64,000 nt of DNA, taken from positions 21,840 to 85,839 of the forward strand of contig CALMQS010000028.1 of the NCBI GenBank assembly GCA_937871285.1. Reading direction: 5' to 3'. The notes below the pieces were generated by a model. That model had not been told where the DNA came from and made no database searches. It saw only the letters and a list, made by a program, of their open reading frames with translations. Below are positions 1-9,182 of this stretch, one piece after another (the stretch's first letter is position 1; each line of letters begins with the position of its first letter). The stretch is from an uncultured Sphingobacteriales bacterium. Its GTDB lineage: Bacteria > Bacteroidota > Bacteroidia > Chitinophagales > Chitinophagaceae. The translations under genes were made by a program, and so were the position numbers.

Positions 1-3000
1 TTAATACCCTGTTTTTCCAATGCTTTAGGGCGCAGGTATTTGAACAACAGATAAAGCTCTGTCAGTGAGTTACTGATAGTAGTCCCCGAAAGAAAGGTTG
101 CACCTAAATCTTTACCGGTACGTTCCTGAATAGTGCGGATAGCAAAGAGCAGGTTCATTGCCTTTTGGCTACCCTGCATATTACCGAGCCCGGCAACACG
201 CTCATGGCGGGTATTGAACATCAGGTTTTTAAAACGATGGCTTTCATCAACAAATAAATGGTCTATACCCATCATTTTAAAATCCACTACATCATCCTTG
301 CGGCTTCCAATATCGTGCTCCAGTGTTTTGAGCTTCACTTCAAGGTTTTGCTTTCGGACTATAACACCTTTGAGCATCGCTCTTGAAATCTCTTTACTCT
401 GCTTTTGTAAAGCGGCAAGATTTTCTTCCACACTATCCAGTTCAATTTGCAGTATCTCCTTTTGCAGCTCCGGTGATTGTGGTATCATGCCGAACTGGTC
501 GTGTGTGAGTATCACGCAATCCCAATTGTTGTTTTTAATCTCGCCGAAAATGCGTAGCCGTTTCTTAGGGGTAAAATCCTCTTTACCAGGGTAAAGAATC
601 CTGGCGTGTGGATAGGCGGTTCGGTAAGCCTCGGCAATTTCGTGGACGTTACTTTTCAAACCAATGATCATCGGTTTGTGGGCTAAGCCCAAACGCTTCA
701 TTTCCTGTGCTGCCGTACACATCACTAATGTTTTTCCGGCTCCTACTTCGTGATCACAGATAGCGCCGTTGTTCAGCTTGATCATCCATACCGTATCCTT
801 TTGACTCGAATACAGGTCGTCAATGCCCAGGCCTTTCCTGTTCAGTTCGGGAAACTCCTGGTGGCTTCCATTGTACTGCGGACGAACAAAGCAGTTAAAC
901 GTATCGTTGTATTTATCGGTAAGTCTTTTTTTAAACTCATCATTCTGGGCGTGCAGCCATTCGGTAAAAGCAGTACGTATCTGATCAATTTTAGTGCCGG
1001 CCATCTGTATAGCCTCCATATCCCGCACCTTCATTTCCTGGTCGCCCACCATAATCTTTTTGGTGATATCGGGCGTAGTATTTACCAACGCATGTTTTAA
1101 CAGCGCAATGCCATCATAAGTACGGCTTTCAGATTTTACAGCATACTTGTCCCATATATGCACATTCTTCCGGTCGCAATTAATGGAAAAATCATCTGTG
1201 TTTTCACTGTAGTGAATCCTGACTTCTGTATCGAATAAAGATGAGGCAAACCGGTTGTAAATACCTTGTGGTATCCATCGTTCACCCAGGTTAAAATCCA
1301 GTTCTTCAAATTCAATTCTTGTTGGACGGGCTTGTGTTAATGCCTTCAAACTTTCAACTGCTTCCTTATCACCGGGGTTTTCATTTACATAAGTTTGTAC
1401 AGCCGCTGCTTTTTCTACCACATCTCCGCAAACCCATCGCTCGGAAATTTCATATTCCCTGTCAAGTGGATTATAATAAATCCGGCCATGTAAAGCAGTC
1501 TTCAGCTCCTCTGTAGTTATTCCACTGATCCGGGACATAAAATCCAAATCAACTTTACCTGATTTGTTGAGAGACGCCGCTAATGCTTCATCAGGATTAC
1601 CGGCAGCTATTGTGTTTGTAGAAAAACTTACCGGGCGATGGAAGATATCTGCCTTATGTACAACACCGCCCACCACGCGTTCCATGTAGGGTATCTCATT
1701 TCCGACGCTATCTGTTTTTATCAGCTTTATATTGTCAGCGCTGTTCAGGTTGCCATACCGTTTTACAAAGCCGTCATACAGCCTGTTAAGTGTTGCCCGT
1801 TCTTCATTATGTTCACTTTGTAGTACTGCTTCTTTGTGGTAAAGATCAAGGTAGCTATCACGCACAGCGATATAGGCTTCCGCTCTGACTTTTTGTGAAC
1901 CACTCAACTGCAAAGGATGAAACATAGCCTGTTGCTTTTCACTGTCCACTTTTCGCAGGTAACCCACAAAACCATTACCCGTTACAAGACAATCATCCCT
2001 GTAATAAGAACAAAAGCTTCCGCTGTAAAGGGAAGGTTCCGGTAAGACTGCGGATTGTGAAACAGATACATTAACTCCATTTCCATTTAGCCCGGAAAAC
2101 AGGTCGCCTGCTACGCCCTGTGGTTTATTACCATTAAAAGGTTTGCCTTCGCCATTCAACGGTTTGCTATTGACAGGAAGTGGATGTGGTTGCTGATTTA
2201 CAGCGCTGAATAAATTGGATTGTGCTGTGGCAATGGTCTTTTTTTTAACAGGGGATTGTTTGACGGCAGTGGAGGTAGCGCCTGCTGATGCTGTCTGCTG
2301 CGGGCTTGCCAACAAATCAAACAGGCTCAACTGCACATGCCCTGTGGATCTGCTACTGGTGTTTTGAGCAGGTGCATGACCAATCTGCTGCTTAATAGTT
2401 ATTTGTTCATCGCGGGGGAGTTCCGGCTTTGGCCCGGTGAATATTTTAATTACAGGTTCATCCTTTTTTAATCCCCTGTACAACCCGATGTCTAAGCGTT
2501 CAGTCAGGTCTGATAACAACATTTTTTTCATGTCCCTTGCTATACCTTCAACACCTTCCCCGTGTTCATAAATCCAGGCAGGTCGTCCGTACAGATCAGT
2601 GTCTTTGTACAGGGAGGTATGAACGATACGGTCCAGGTTTTCAAACAGCACATTATTGGTAGTATCGTCAGCGGTGGTATAGGTTTGGCAAAACCGCTGT
2701 TCAATCTCTGAAAGACCCTGCTTTTGGCTGTTTTTTTGAAGTACGATTAAGTCACTACCAACCTGCGTACCCGCATGATCTGTAAAAAGATTATTGGGTA
2801 ACCGGATGGCAGAAATCAGGTTATTGTCATGCATCAATGCCTTTCGGATGGGCTCGTTCCTTGCGCTGTTGAGCACAGCTTGCGAAGTAATAAAAGCAAG
2901 CAAGCCACCATCGCGGAGCATATCGGTTCCCTTCAGGAAAAAATAATTGTGTATGCTTCTTGCCGCCTGTACCCTGGCTGGATATTTACCACGGCAATAA

Positions 3001-3626
3001 GAAAGATCAAATACCGAAGTATCCCCGAACGGAATATTACTTGTTACCAGATCATAGCTGTTCTTTTCATTTTCCGGGATTTCTTCAAATCCACTTACGC
3101 GGGTATTGACATCCGGATAAATGTGTTTTAATATCTTGGCTGTAAGCAAATCTTTTTCATACGCTGAAATCTCACTGGTAGCACCAAAGGTTTTTTTAAA
3201 AGATTCAATAAAAGCACCCGAGCCTGCCGATGGTTCCAGCATCCGGTCTATTGCTATGCTTTTTTCTTTTAGTGCCGCTGCAATGGCATTGATGACAGGC
3301 GGCGGCGTATAAAAAGCTGTTAGCACAGAACCGCGCATACTATCTACATAGCTGCGGTACTGCTTTTCATCAGTGGAATTTTCCCTTAATAATTGCAGGA
3401 GTTCCTGCGTTTTTGCAAACAGCGGGTGATCTGTCTTTCTCCATTCGTTGATGTCAATAGGATTATCGGCAGGGTTTAAAACGAATTTTAAGCCGCCAAA
3501 ACCACTGTATTGCATCAGCAGCAGGCGCTCGCTGGCAGTAGCATTACGCTTTTCTTTTTCAAGTTTAAAAGCAATACTAAGGGCATCAATATTGCACTGG
3601 AGATGCTGCGGTTTACTAAAGCCCAT
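1..3626 (-). CDS. N6-adenine DNA methylase / SNF2-like helicase fusion of a Bacteroidetes conjugative element (partial, 3' end off the left edge)
   Basis: The frame is open from the ATG at 3626 to the window edge, at least 1208 codons, with no stop, so the C-terminus lies outside. The N-terminal part carries a SAM-binding motif (LEPSAGSGAF, near residue 125) and a catalytic-loop variant (VTSNIPFGD) typical of BF0133-like proteins in place of NPPY. A low-complexity linker rich in Gln/Ser/Asn follows around residues 410-520. The C-terminal part has a Walker A-like motif (DHEVGAGKTLVM) and a DESH box (LFVDESHRFKN), as in SNF2-type helicases. Family knowledge: these very large proteins are carried by CTnDOT-like elements; the target DNA is not known to me. 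The start overlaps the end of the DUF1896 gene by 11 bp, which suggests translational coupling. Confidence 0.88.
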   Translation of the reverse strand, partial: MGFSKPQHLQCNIDALSIAFKLEKEKRNATASERLLLMQYSGFGGLKFVLNPADNPIDINEWRKTDHPLFAKTQELLQLLRENSTDEKQYRSYVDSMRGSVLTAFYTPPPVINAIAAALKEKSIAIDRMLEPSAGSGAFIESFKKTFGATSEISAYEKDLLTAKILKHIYPDVNTRVSGFEEIPENEKNSYDLVTSNIPFGDTSVFDLSYCRGKYPARVQAARSIHNYFFLKGTDMLRDGGLLAFITSQAVLNSARNEPIRKALMHDNNLISAIRLPNNLFTDHAGTQVGSDLIVLQKNSQKQGLSEIEQRFCQTYTTADDTTNNVLFENLDRIVHTSLYKDTDLYGRPAWIYEHGEGVEGIARDMKKMLLSDLTERLDIGLYRGLKKDEPVIKIFTGPKPELPRDEQITIKQQIGHAPAQNTSSRSTGHVQLSLFDLLASPQQTASAGATSTAVKQSPVKKKTIATAQSNLFSAVNQQPHPLPVNSKPLNGEGKPFNGNKPQGVAGDLFSGLNGNGVNVSVSQSAVLPEPSLYSGSFCSYYRDDCLVTGNGFVGYLRKVDSEKQQAMFHPLQLSGSQKVRAEAYIAVRDSYLDLYHKEAVLQSEHNEERATLNRLYDGFVKRYGNLNSADNIKLIKTDSVGNEIPYMERVVGGVVHKADIFHRPVSFSTNTIAAGNPDEALAASLNKSGKVDLDFMSRISGITTEELKTALHGRIYYNPLDREYEISERWVCGDVVEKAAAVQTYVNENPGDKEAVESLKALTQARPTRIEFEELDFNLGERWIPQGIYNRFASSLFDTEVRIHYSENTDDFSINCDRKNVHIWDKYAVKSESRTYDGIALLKHALVNTTPDITKKIMVGDQEMKVRDMEAIQMAGTKIDQIRTAFTEWLHAQNDEFKKRLTDKYNDTFNCFVRPQYNGSHQEFPELNRKGLGIDDLYSSQKDTVWMIKLNNGAICDHEVGAGKTLVMCTAAQEMKRLGLAHKPMIIGLKSNVHEIAEAYRTAYPHARILYPGKEDFTPKKRLRIFGEIKNNNWDCVILTHDQFGMIPQSPELQKEILQIELDSVEENLAALQKQSKEISRAMLKGVIVRKQNLEVKLKTLEHDIGSRKDDVVDFKMMGIDHLFVDESHRFKNLMFNTRHERVAGLGNMQGSQKAMNLLFAIRTIQERTGKDLGATFLSGTTISNSLTELYLLFKYLRPKALEKQGI

Positions 3627-4047
3627 GTTCCTCAATCCAGGTTGCTATGGTTCCGGTTAATTCGGTGTAGAGCAGGTCAAAATCTGTACCGTATGCGAAG
3701 TCACCGGTGAGTTCATATTTTGCAAATACCGGTTCGCAAACCGGCAGCATTTTCAAGGCGAAGGGACGAAGTTCCTCATCCATCATAACGGTGTCGAACT
3801 CGTTACTTACCGCCTGCATTACGGTATCAAACTTTGAGAAATACAACCCATCAAACAGTACACTGTCGGCAATGGCCTGGCATTGCTCTATCCTGTTCCC
3901 TGCTTTAAACGCACTCTCATAAGTTTCGGCGGCGTATTGGGAACGTTGTTGAATGAAGACATTATCATGTGCCAGTTCCGGGAAGCTTGTATTTAGTAAT
4001 TCCTGTAGTCTTAATGAGAAATAGGAAAGTTCATTTTGCTGTTCCAT
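3616..4047 (-). CDS. DUF1896 family protein
   Basis: This 143-residue acidic protein matches the DUF1896 pattern as I know it: a helical N-terminus (ELSYFSLRLQELL), the central VLFDGLYFSKFDTV block and the C-terminal LLYTELTGTIATWIEEHGL block. No catalytic motif is visible and the biochemical role is unknown. DUF1896 genes regularly lie directly before the giant methylase/helicase gene in Bacteroidetes conjugative elements, and here the two overlap by 11 bp. The protein has no signal peptide or membrane segment, so it should be cytoplasmic. Confidence 0.85.
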   Translation of the reverse strand: MEQQNELSYFSLRLQELLNTSFPELAHDNVFIQQRSQYAAETYESAFKAGNRIEQCQAIADSVLFDGLYFSKFDTVMQAVSNEFDTVMMDEELRPFALKMLPVCEPVFAKYELTGDFAYGTDFDLLYTELTGTIATWIEEHGL

Positions 4048-4111
4048 ATAGTTTTATTTAGTCTTTAATTGTTTGAAGATGCACCTTTGATAAATAATAG
4101 CTAAGCGTTAA

Positions 4112-4996
4112 TTAAGTGTCGTTTAAAAAACCAAGCATCTTGCTTACCTCCCGGTCTATTTTGGAAAATGCAAACCATTTTTTACCCAGATCTTTTAGCG
4201 ACGCACCGATATGATAAAGCTCCATCCCGTCAAGCAGTATAAACCTATCGTGGGCGTTAGAGAATCGCTGGATTTTGATATTGGGGTACTGGCTGTTGTA
4301 GCGTTGTAAATCCAATTGCAAGTGACTGTCAAAATTTTTGGTGTAAATGGTGGCTGATACCCCGGCGCCACGCTTTCCAAGAAGGGTGAGCACTGTGTCA
4401 TCCACATAGTTGTCAATAAGTATAATGGACCTTTTGGCCGAACGGATAATATCAGCCACAAAACTGTAAGCATCAAATATCTGACCGTCGTAGAAGATAC
4501 CCTTATCACTTTGCAGTTTGTCGCTGTCTAATGCCTTAAACAGCTCTTCAAACTTCAGGTCTGCCTCTGATTGTTTGATCTCGATCCTTTCCAGGCGGCA
4601 AAAGAGGTTACCGTTTTGGATAATAAAGCGCCGCATTTCCACAAAAGCTTCCATTATCTGCACACTCACTTTTATGGCTGTTTGAGAGTGAAGAACGGCG
4701 GAAGCCATCGCAATCCCGGATTCGGTAAAAGCATATGGAAAATATCTGTTACCTCCATGTACTGAACTTGAGGTTCCAAATTGGAACCTCAAGTTTTCTG
4801 CCTCCTGCTGAGTTAACTGAAAACAGAATGATTCAGGAAACCTGTTGCTATTGCGCTTTACAGCTTTATTCAGGTTCTTTGTTTCAACCTGGTATAATAC
4901 TGCCAGGTCGCGATCCAGTATTATTTGCCGGTCCCGCACGGTATAAATAAGACTCCTGATGTCAATTGGGTTGGTTAGCGCCATAGCTTCCGTCAT
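4112..4996 (-). CDS. ORF6N domain protein with a phospholipase-D-like C-terminal fold
   Basis: Residues about 8-95 fit the ORF6N DNA-binding domain of phage and mobile-element proteins (DRDLAVLYQVETKNLNKAVKR, then RFPESFCFQLT). Residues about 115-150 look helical, perhaps for oligomerisation. The C-terminal third carries SIILIDNYVDDTVL and HDRFILLDGMELYHIGASLKD; the spacing of His, Asp/Arg and the GASLKD tail resembles one degenerate HKD half-site of PLD-like proteins, though the canonical HxK is not intact. The start codon overlaps the topB stop in an ATGA arrangement, so it is probably translated with topB. An alternative start is Met5. The role is likely DNA binding or regulation within the element; the PLD-like activity is uncertain. 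Confidence 0.82.
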   Translation of the reverse strand: MTEAMALTNPIDIRSLIYTVRDRQIILDRDLAVLYQVETKNLNKAVKRNSNRFPESFCFQLTQQEAENLRFQFGTSSSVHGGNRYFPYAFTESGIAMASAVLHSQTAIKVSVQIMEAFVEMRRFIIQNGNLFCRLERIEIKQSEADLKFEELFKALDSDKLQSDKGIFYDGQIFDAYSFVADIIRSAKRSIILIDNYVDDTVLTLLGKRGAGVSATIYTKNFDSHLQLDLQRYNSQYPNIKIQRFSNAHDRFILLDGMELYHIGASLKDLGKKWFAFSKIDREVSKMLGFLNDT

Positions 4997-7077
4997 TTTT
5001 TATATGATTTTCTCGTTTCAAATTCAAAGTGGGTCGCGCATTCCTCGTTCATCACGATGTATGCATTAAATGTTTTCCCAGCCTTGCTTTTCATTCCTTT
5101 CAAAAGCGATGTTCTTCCTTTGCTGACAAGTCTTTCGATGTCTTCCACGCTGATCTGAATCCCGCATACACTGCGAAACTGTATCCAGTTGCATTGTTCA
5201 TCCGGGCATTTTACAATTTTATCCCTGATAATTAAATGATACTTTTTGCATTTGGGACATAATAACACCGGTAGCTGTTCCATATTTTCAGTAGTATTTA
5301 AAAGTTCATGGGTAATGCTGGTCGCATAGGCTTCCATTTCTTTTTGAAAATCGTCAGCATTCACTTCGTTATTTTCAATCTTCTGCAGGGCGATTTCCCA
5401 TTCGGCAGTCATGGCAACATCCGCGATCTTTTTGTCCTTCATCAGATGGTACACCTGTAGTCCCTTTTCAGTAGGAATGAGCGCCTTTTTTTCCCGTATT
5501 ATATAGCCACGCTTAAACAGGGTTTCAATAATGGCGGCTCTTGTTGCAGGCATTCCGATGCCAATACCCTGCAATGCTTTTCGCTGGTCTTCACTTTCAA
5601 TTTCCTTTCCGGCATTTTCCATTGCTGATAGTAATCCGGCTTCGGTATAAAGTACCGGTGGTTTGGTTTTCCTTTCAAGCACCGCAGCATTTTTGATTTT
5701 CAGTTCATCACCTGCGTTTAGCTCAGGTAGTTCCACTGCTGCGTCCGTTTCATCGTCTGAAAAATTGCCTCTGATCACCCGCCAGCCAGGTTCCAGTACT
5801 TTGCAACCTTTCACCATGAAATCATAGTGTGAGGCCTGTAAGGTTACATCAGTAAACTCCTTAACACAGGGCTGGGATATAGCTTCCAGTAACCGCAAGG
5901 CAATCATATCATAGACAGCATTTTCCTTAGCTGATAATGCCGATGGAATTTTACCGGTAATGAGTAACCCGTGATGGTCGGTTACTTTCAGGTCATTGAC
6001 AATGCGTTTATTGAAACGTCCCCATATTACTTTAGATACAGCATCTTTACATGAAGCGCTGCTTTCCAACGCCCGAACAAGGTTCGGGATTTCAGCCCAC
6101 ATATCTTCGGGGATATACCGGCTACCTGTTCTTGGATAAGTGATGAACTGCTTTTCATACAAGCCCTGGGCAATGTTCAGCGTTTCTTCAGCAGAAAGAC
6201 CAAGCTTTTTATTGGCCTCTTTCTGTAGTCCGGTAAGATCAAACAATAAAGGTGGTTGTTCTGAAATGTTTTTATTTTCTATGGAAGAAATGGTGGCAAT
6301 GCCGGCACGTAAAACGGATTTTAAAATCTCATCCGCTTTCTTCTTATCCTCCCATTTATTTTTGGAAATGCTTTTAAAATCTATGAACTCCTTTCGGTGT
6401 TCAAGTCCGATTTGCCAGAAGCGCTGAACCGAGAAGTTTTTGTTTTCCAGGCAGCGCTTACAAATCAATGCAAGTGTGGGCGACTGCACTCTTCCGAGCG
6501 AATAGATGCCGCTTCCTGCGGCAATGCTCAGCGCCTGCGAAGCGTTGATGCCTACTAACCAGTCAGCGCGGCTCCTGCATTGGGCTGCATGGTAAAGTCC
6601 ATTAAAATCGCTTCCGGGTTTTAGGTTTTCAAAACCCTGCCTAATAGCTTTCTGCGTTAGTGAACTGATCCATAAACGCTCAAAAGGTTTTTTACATTTT
6701 AGATATTCGTAGATGTACCGGAATATCAGCTCACCTTCCCGTCCTGCATCGGTGGCAACAATAATGCTGTCGCATTTTTTTAGGAGTTGCTCTATAATTT
6801 TCAGTTGTTTTACTGCGCCACTATCAGCCGTATACCCCTTATCGTTTCTAATCTTGCGAACTGTAAGTATAAAGGGATCGGGAAGTATAGGCAAGTTCTC
6901 TCCCCTAAATCCGGTAACTCCATAATCTTCGGGCATTGCCGGTACTATCAAATGACCCAAAGCCCAGGTTACATAATAGCCGCCACCTGCCAGGAACCCA
7001 TCTTTTTTTTCGGTGGCTCCCAGCAGGGCGGCTATCTCCCTGGCTACACCTGGCTTTTCTGCAATAACTACCTTCAT
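4993..7077 (-). CDS. topB: DNA topoisomerase III, conjugative-element type (Exc-like)
   Basis: Type IA topoisomerase of 694 residues. The N-terminus has the TOPRIM strand (MKVVIAEKPGVAREIA) and the acidic DAGREGELI motif. The active-site tyrosine is Y314 in the ITYPRTGSRYI motif. Downstream is the GIGMPATRAAIIETLFKRGYI block found in all type IA enzymes. The C-terminal tail has cysteine pairs (LCPKCKKYH and CPDEQCNW), probably a zinc ribbon. It would relax or decatenate DNA in the cytoplasm. In CTnDOT the topoisomerase III homologue Exc is the last gene of the excision operon after orf3, and here topB likewise follows a DUF4099/DUF3945 gene. The gap to that gene is only 18 bp. Confidence 0.95.
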   Translation of the reverse strand: MKVVIAEKPGVAREIAALLGATEKKDGFLAGGGYYVTWALGHLIVPAMPEDYGVTGFRGENLPILPDPFILTVRKIRNDKGYTADSGAVKQLKIIEQLLKKCDSIIVATDAGREGELIFRYIYEYLKCKKPFERLWISSLTQKAIRQGFENLKPGSDFNGLYHAAQCRSRADWLVGINASQALSIAAGSGIYSLGRVQSPTLALICKRCLENKNFSVQRFWQIGLEHRKEFIDFKSISKNKWEDKKKADEILKSVLRAGIATISSIENKNISEQPPLLFDLTGLQKEANKKLGLSAEETLNIAQGLYEKQFITYPRTGSRYIPEDMWAEIPNLVRALESSASCKDAVSKVIWGRFNKRIVNDLKVTDHHGLLITGKIPSALSAKENAVYDMIALRLLEAISQPCVKEFTDVTLQASHYDFMVKGCKVLEPGWRVIRGNFSDDETDAAVELPELNAGDELKIKNAAVLERKTKPPVLYTEAGLLSAMENAGKEIESEDQRKALQGIGIGMPATRAAIIETLFKRGYIIREKKALIPTEKGLQVYHLMKDKKIADVAMTAEWEIALQKIENNEVNADDFQKEMEAYATSITHELLNTTENMEQLPVLLCPKCKKYHLIIRDKIVKCPDEQCNWIQFRSVCGIQISVEDIERLVSKGRTSLLKGMKSKAGKTFNAYIVMNEECATHFEFETRKSYKK

Positions 7078-7095
7078 GTCTTAGCGTATTATTTG

Positions 7096-8550
7096 CTAAA
7101 TCTTTCTGCCTTTGGATTTGGCAGGTTTCTGCGTTTGTTTCTCCTGCTGTTTTTTGCTATCCGGCTCTTTTTGCCCTGACTTCAGCGGCTCTTTGATATT
7201 TTTAGTAGCCTCGTTGGTTTTGCCTTCGGAGTTTACGGCTGTCTGGGTTTTGTGTTCTTCCGTCGGTTTTACTTTTTCACGCAGCTTGTTGGGGTCGCTG
7301 AAAGAGAATTCGGTTTTAGCTGTCTCTTTGTTGAACGTCAGGTAACCTTTGTATTCTTTGCCTTCCTTATCTTTTAAATCAGGAACGTAAATAGTCTGTC
7401 CGTCCTTAAACCGCTGGTATTGATTATCATCCAACTCTTTACCCCGTATAAATCTCGGAGCATCCTTGCCCTGGTTTTGCTGTACGTTATCAGACAGGTT
7501 ATTATTGAACAGGAACTCTACATAACGCTTGTCTGCATTGTACTGTACGGTAGCATTAAAAAGGTCTCCTTTTTTGGAGATCATACCTTCAATATAGAGC
7601 GGTTTACCTTCCTGCAAGACCTGCTTTTGCTGTTCATCCAGTTTTACACCTTTAATTTCATCAGGGGCTTTTATCTTATCAGTTCGCAGGGCTATCAGTT
7701 CATTAGTTAGCCTGTCAACACTGATGATGGATGGTATGGTTTCCCCGGTCTTAGAATTGGTAAGATCAACAACCCGCCCCATGTTGCCTGTTTTTAGCAG
7801 GTTGTCTTTGTCTTCCTTTGTAAACGCATGGCCGAAAAATGGAAAATTCAGTTGTGGCTCTTTTCTTATTCCATGTATAGCTACTACCGCCTGACCGTTA
7901 TCGCCGGATTGCAGTGAGAGCCTTGCATCCATGCGGGTAATAGCTGTACCGAGGTTGAGGCTGATGGGTACCAGTTCATTGGTTTTATAGCCTTTTAGCA
8001 AAGGATCGAGCAGGTTCATTTTTTCGAGCCGTTCCTTACTTAATCCAAGATTGGACATCGTTTCCCAGTCTATCTGCTGCGGCGTGTAGCGGTACTCGCC
8101 ATTCTGCGGTTTTGCCTGTGTTGTTGTTTCCATATTGTTTGTATTTTCTTGTTGACGACCTTTCTGCTGTGACTGCTCCTGTTTTGGTTCTGTTTTTACT
8201 TCGTATTTTGACAGAAGTTGTTCACCTTCTTTGGTTGGAGTATCAATATGTTTTTGCATTTCTGTGGCAGTGTCAACGACAATAGATACGGGTATTTTGA
8301 AAAATGAAAACCGGGTTGGATCCTTTAATTGTCGCAGAAAATTGGAAAAGAAGTTGGAGAATATATCTCCATGCTTATCCACCCGCATGAACTCACTATT
8401 GTTTTTCCCGTTGGGTTCTACTGTTTCCAGCCCGCCGTTTTTGTCAATACCTTTTACGGCCTGGATTTTCTTTTTTTCTTTATCCAGAACAAGAAGTATA
8501 TCTGTTAACTGATCAGGTGATGACTGCTGCTGTACATTTTGTTCGTTCAT
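7096..8550 (-). CDS. DUF4099 / DUF3945 domain protein of a conjugative element
   Basis: This 484-residue cytoplasmic protein has a variable N-terminus and a Gln-rich linker (about residues 120-145). A DUF4099-like block starts with YTPQQIDWETMSNLGLSKER. Then comes a segment of DUF3945-like repeats: LDEQQKQVLQEGKPLYIEGM and LDDNQYQRFKDGQTIYVPDL, each followed by a short beta-rich stretch. The last 70 residues are Lys/Glu/Gln-rich and probably disordered. No enzymatic motif is visible. Such proteins sit beside topB in Bacteroidetes conjugative elements, where the CTnDOT counterpart is orf3 of the excision operon. A role as a topoisomerase or DNA partner is inference. Confidence 0.82.
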   Translation of the reverse strand: MNEQNVQQQSSPDQLTDILLVLDKEKKKIQAVKGIDKNGGLETVEPNGKNNSEFMRVDKHGDIFSNFFSNFLRQLKDPTRFSFFKIPVSIVVDTATEMQKHIDTPTKEGEQLLSKYEVKTEPKQEQSQQKGRQQENTNNMETTTQAKPQNGEYRYTPQQIDWETMSNLGLSKERLEKMNLLDPLLKGYKTNELVPISLNLGTAITRMDARLSLQSGDNGQAVVAIHGIRKEPQLNFPFFGHAFTKEDKDNLLKTGNMGRVVDLTNSKTGETIPSIISVDRLTNELIALRTDKIKAPDEIKGVKLDEQQKQVLQEGKPLYIEGMISKKGDLFNATVQYNADKRYVEFLFNNNLSDNVQQNQGKDAPRFIRGKELDDNQYQRFKDGQTIYVPDLKDKEGKEYKGYLTFNKETAKTEFSFSDPNKLREKVKPTEEHKTQTAVNSEGKTNEATKNIKEPLKSGQKEPDSKKQQEKQTQKPAKSKGRKI

Positions 8551-8631
8551 CGTTATAATATTTTATTGTTTGCTAAAAATAGAGTGGATGCATACAGATT
8601 TTAAGAAATTGTCGCCTGTTGGCATCCCTTG

Positions 8632-8940
8632 TCATTTTATGGCTTTGGCTGGTTGTACAGGTTTATTGAAACTATCGCGGATAAATTGATGGACATCCGA
8701 TAGTTTATAATACAGTTTACCGCTAATACTATAGTAGGGCAGCCTTCCTGATGAACGATAGCGCTGAAGGGAGCGGTTACTGATCTTCAGCATCTGGAGC
8801 AAATCCTGGTTATCCATCAGCTCTTCACCATCAACAACCTGCAACTTCTTTTGTTCAGTGATAAGATGTTCACTGAGAATATCGAAGCGCTCCATGATCC
8901 GCTCCATCCATGCAACAAATTCCATCCGGTCTATATTCAT
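8632..8940 (-). CDS. Small helix-turn-helix protein, excisionase-like (Xis2d-like position)
   Basis: I chose the internal ATG at 8940 (MNIDRMEFVAWMERIMERFD) because the longer reading frame up to 9012 adds a non-conserved-looking stretch, while proteins of this kind begin with an amphipathic helix. The resulting 102-residue protein has a MerR/excisionase-like winged HTH: LLQMLKISNRSLQRYRSSGR, then LPYYSISGKLYYKLSDVHQF. It probably binds DNA as a directionality or regulatory factor. The position upstream of the DUF4099/DUF3945 gene and topB corresponds to the small xis genes of the CTnDOT excision operon. The function is inferred from fold and neighbourhood. Confidence 0.78.
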   Translation of the reverse strand: MNIDRMEFVAWMERIMERFDILSEHLITEQKKLQVVDGEELMDNQDLLQMLKISNRSLQRYRSSGRLPYYSISGKLYYKLSDVHQFIRDSFNKPVQPAKAIK

Positions 8941-9182
8941 ACAATTTGCTTTTGTAGCCGCAATTGAAATGCTGGTCTCTATAACCGGCAATGCGGCCGT
9001 ATCTGATAGCAAAAAAACAACCTTGATAACCTCCTGTCAAGTCCAACTTTATGCTGTACCCTTTTGTACCCCTCTGGATTTGAATGGCTGAAAGGGAACA
9101 AAGGGAGTAGTATGGAAATCCTCCATAGGAGAGCATGTATGTTATCGGAGATATGCTGAATGGCTAAAGGCTGAACGAAATA

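Noticed and set aside
133..594. Long plus-strand frame opposite the methylase/helicase gene
   Set aside because: It is a shadow of the conserved minus-strand helicase coding sequence.
8870..9136. Minus-strand frame overlapping the small HTH gene
   Set aside because: It overlaps the better supported HTH reading frame and has no domain signature.
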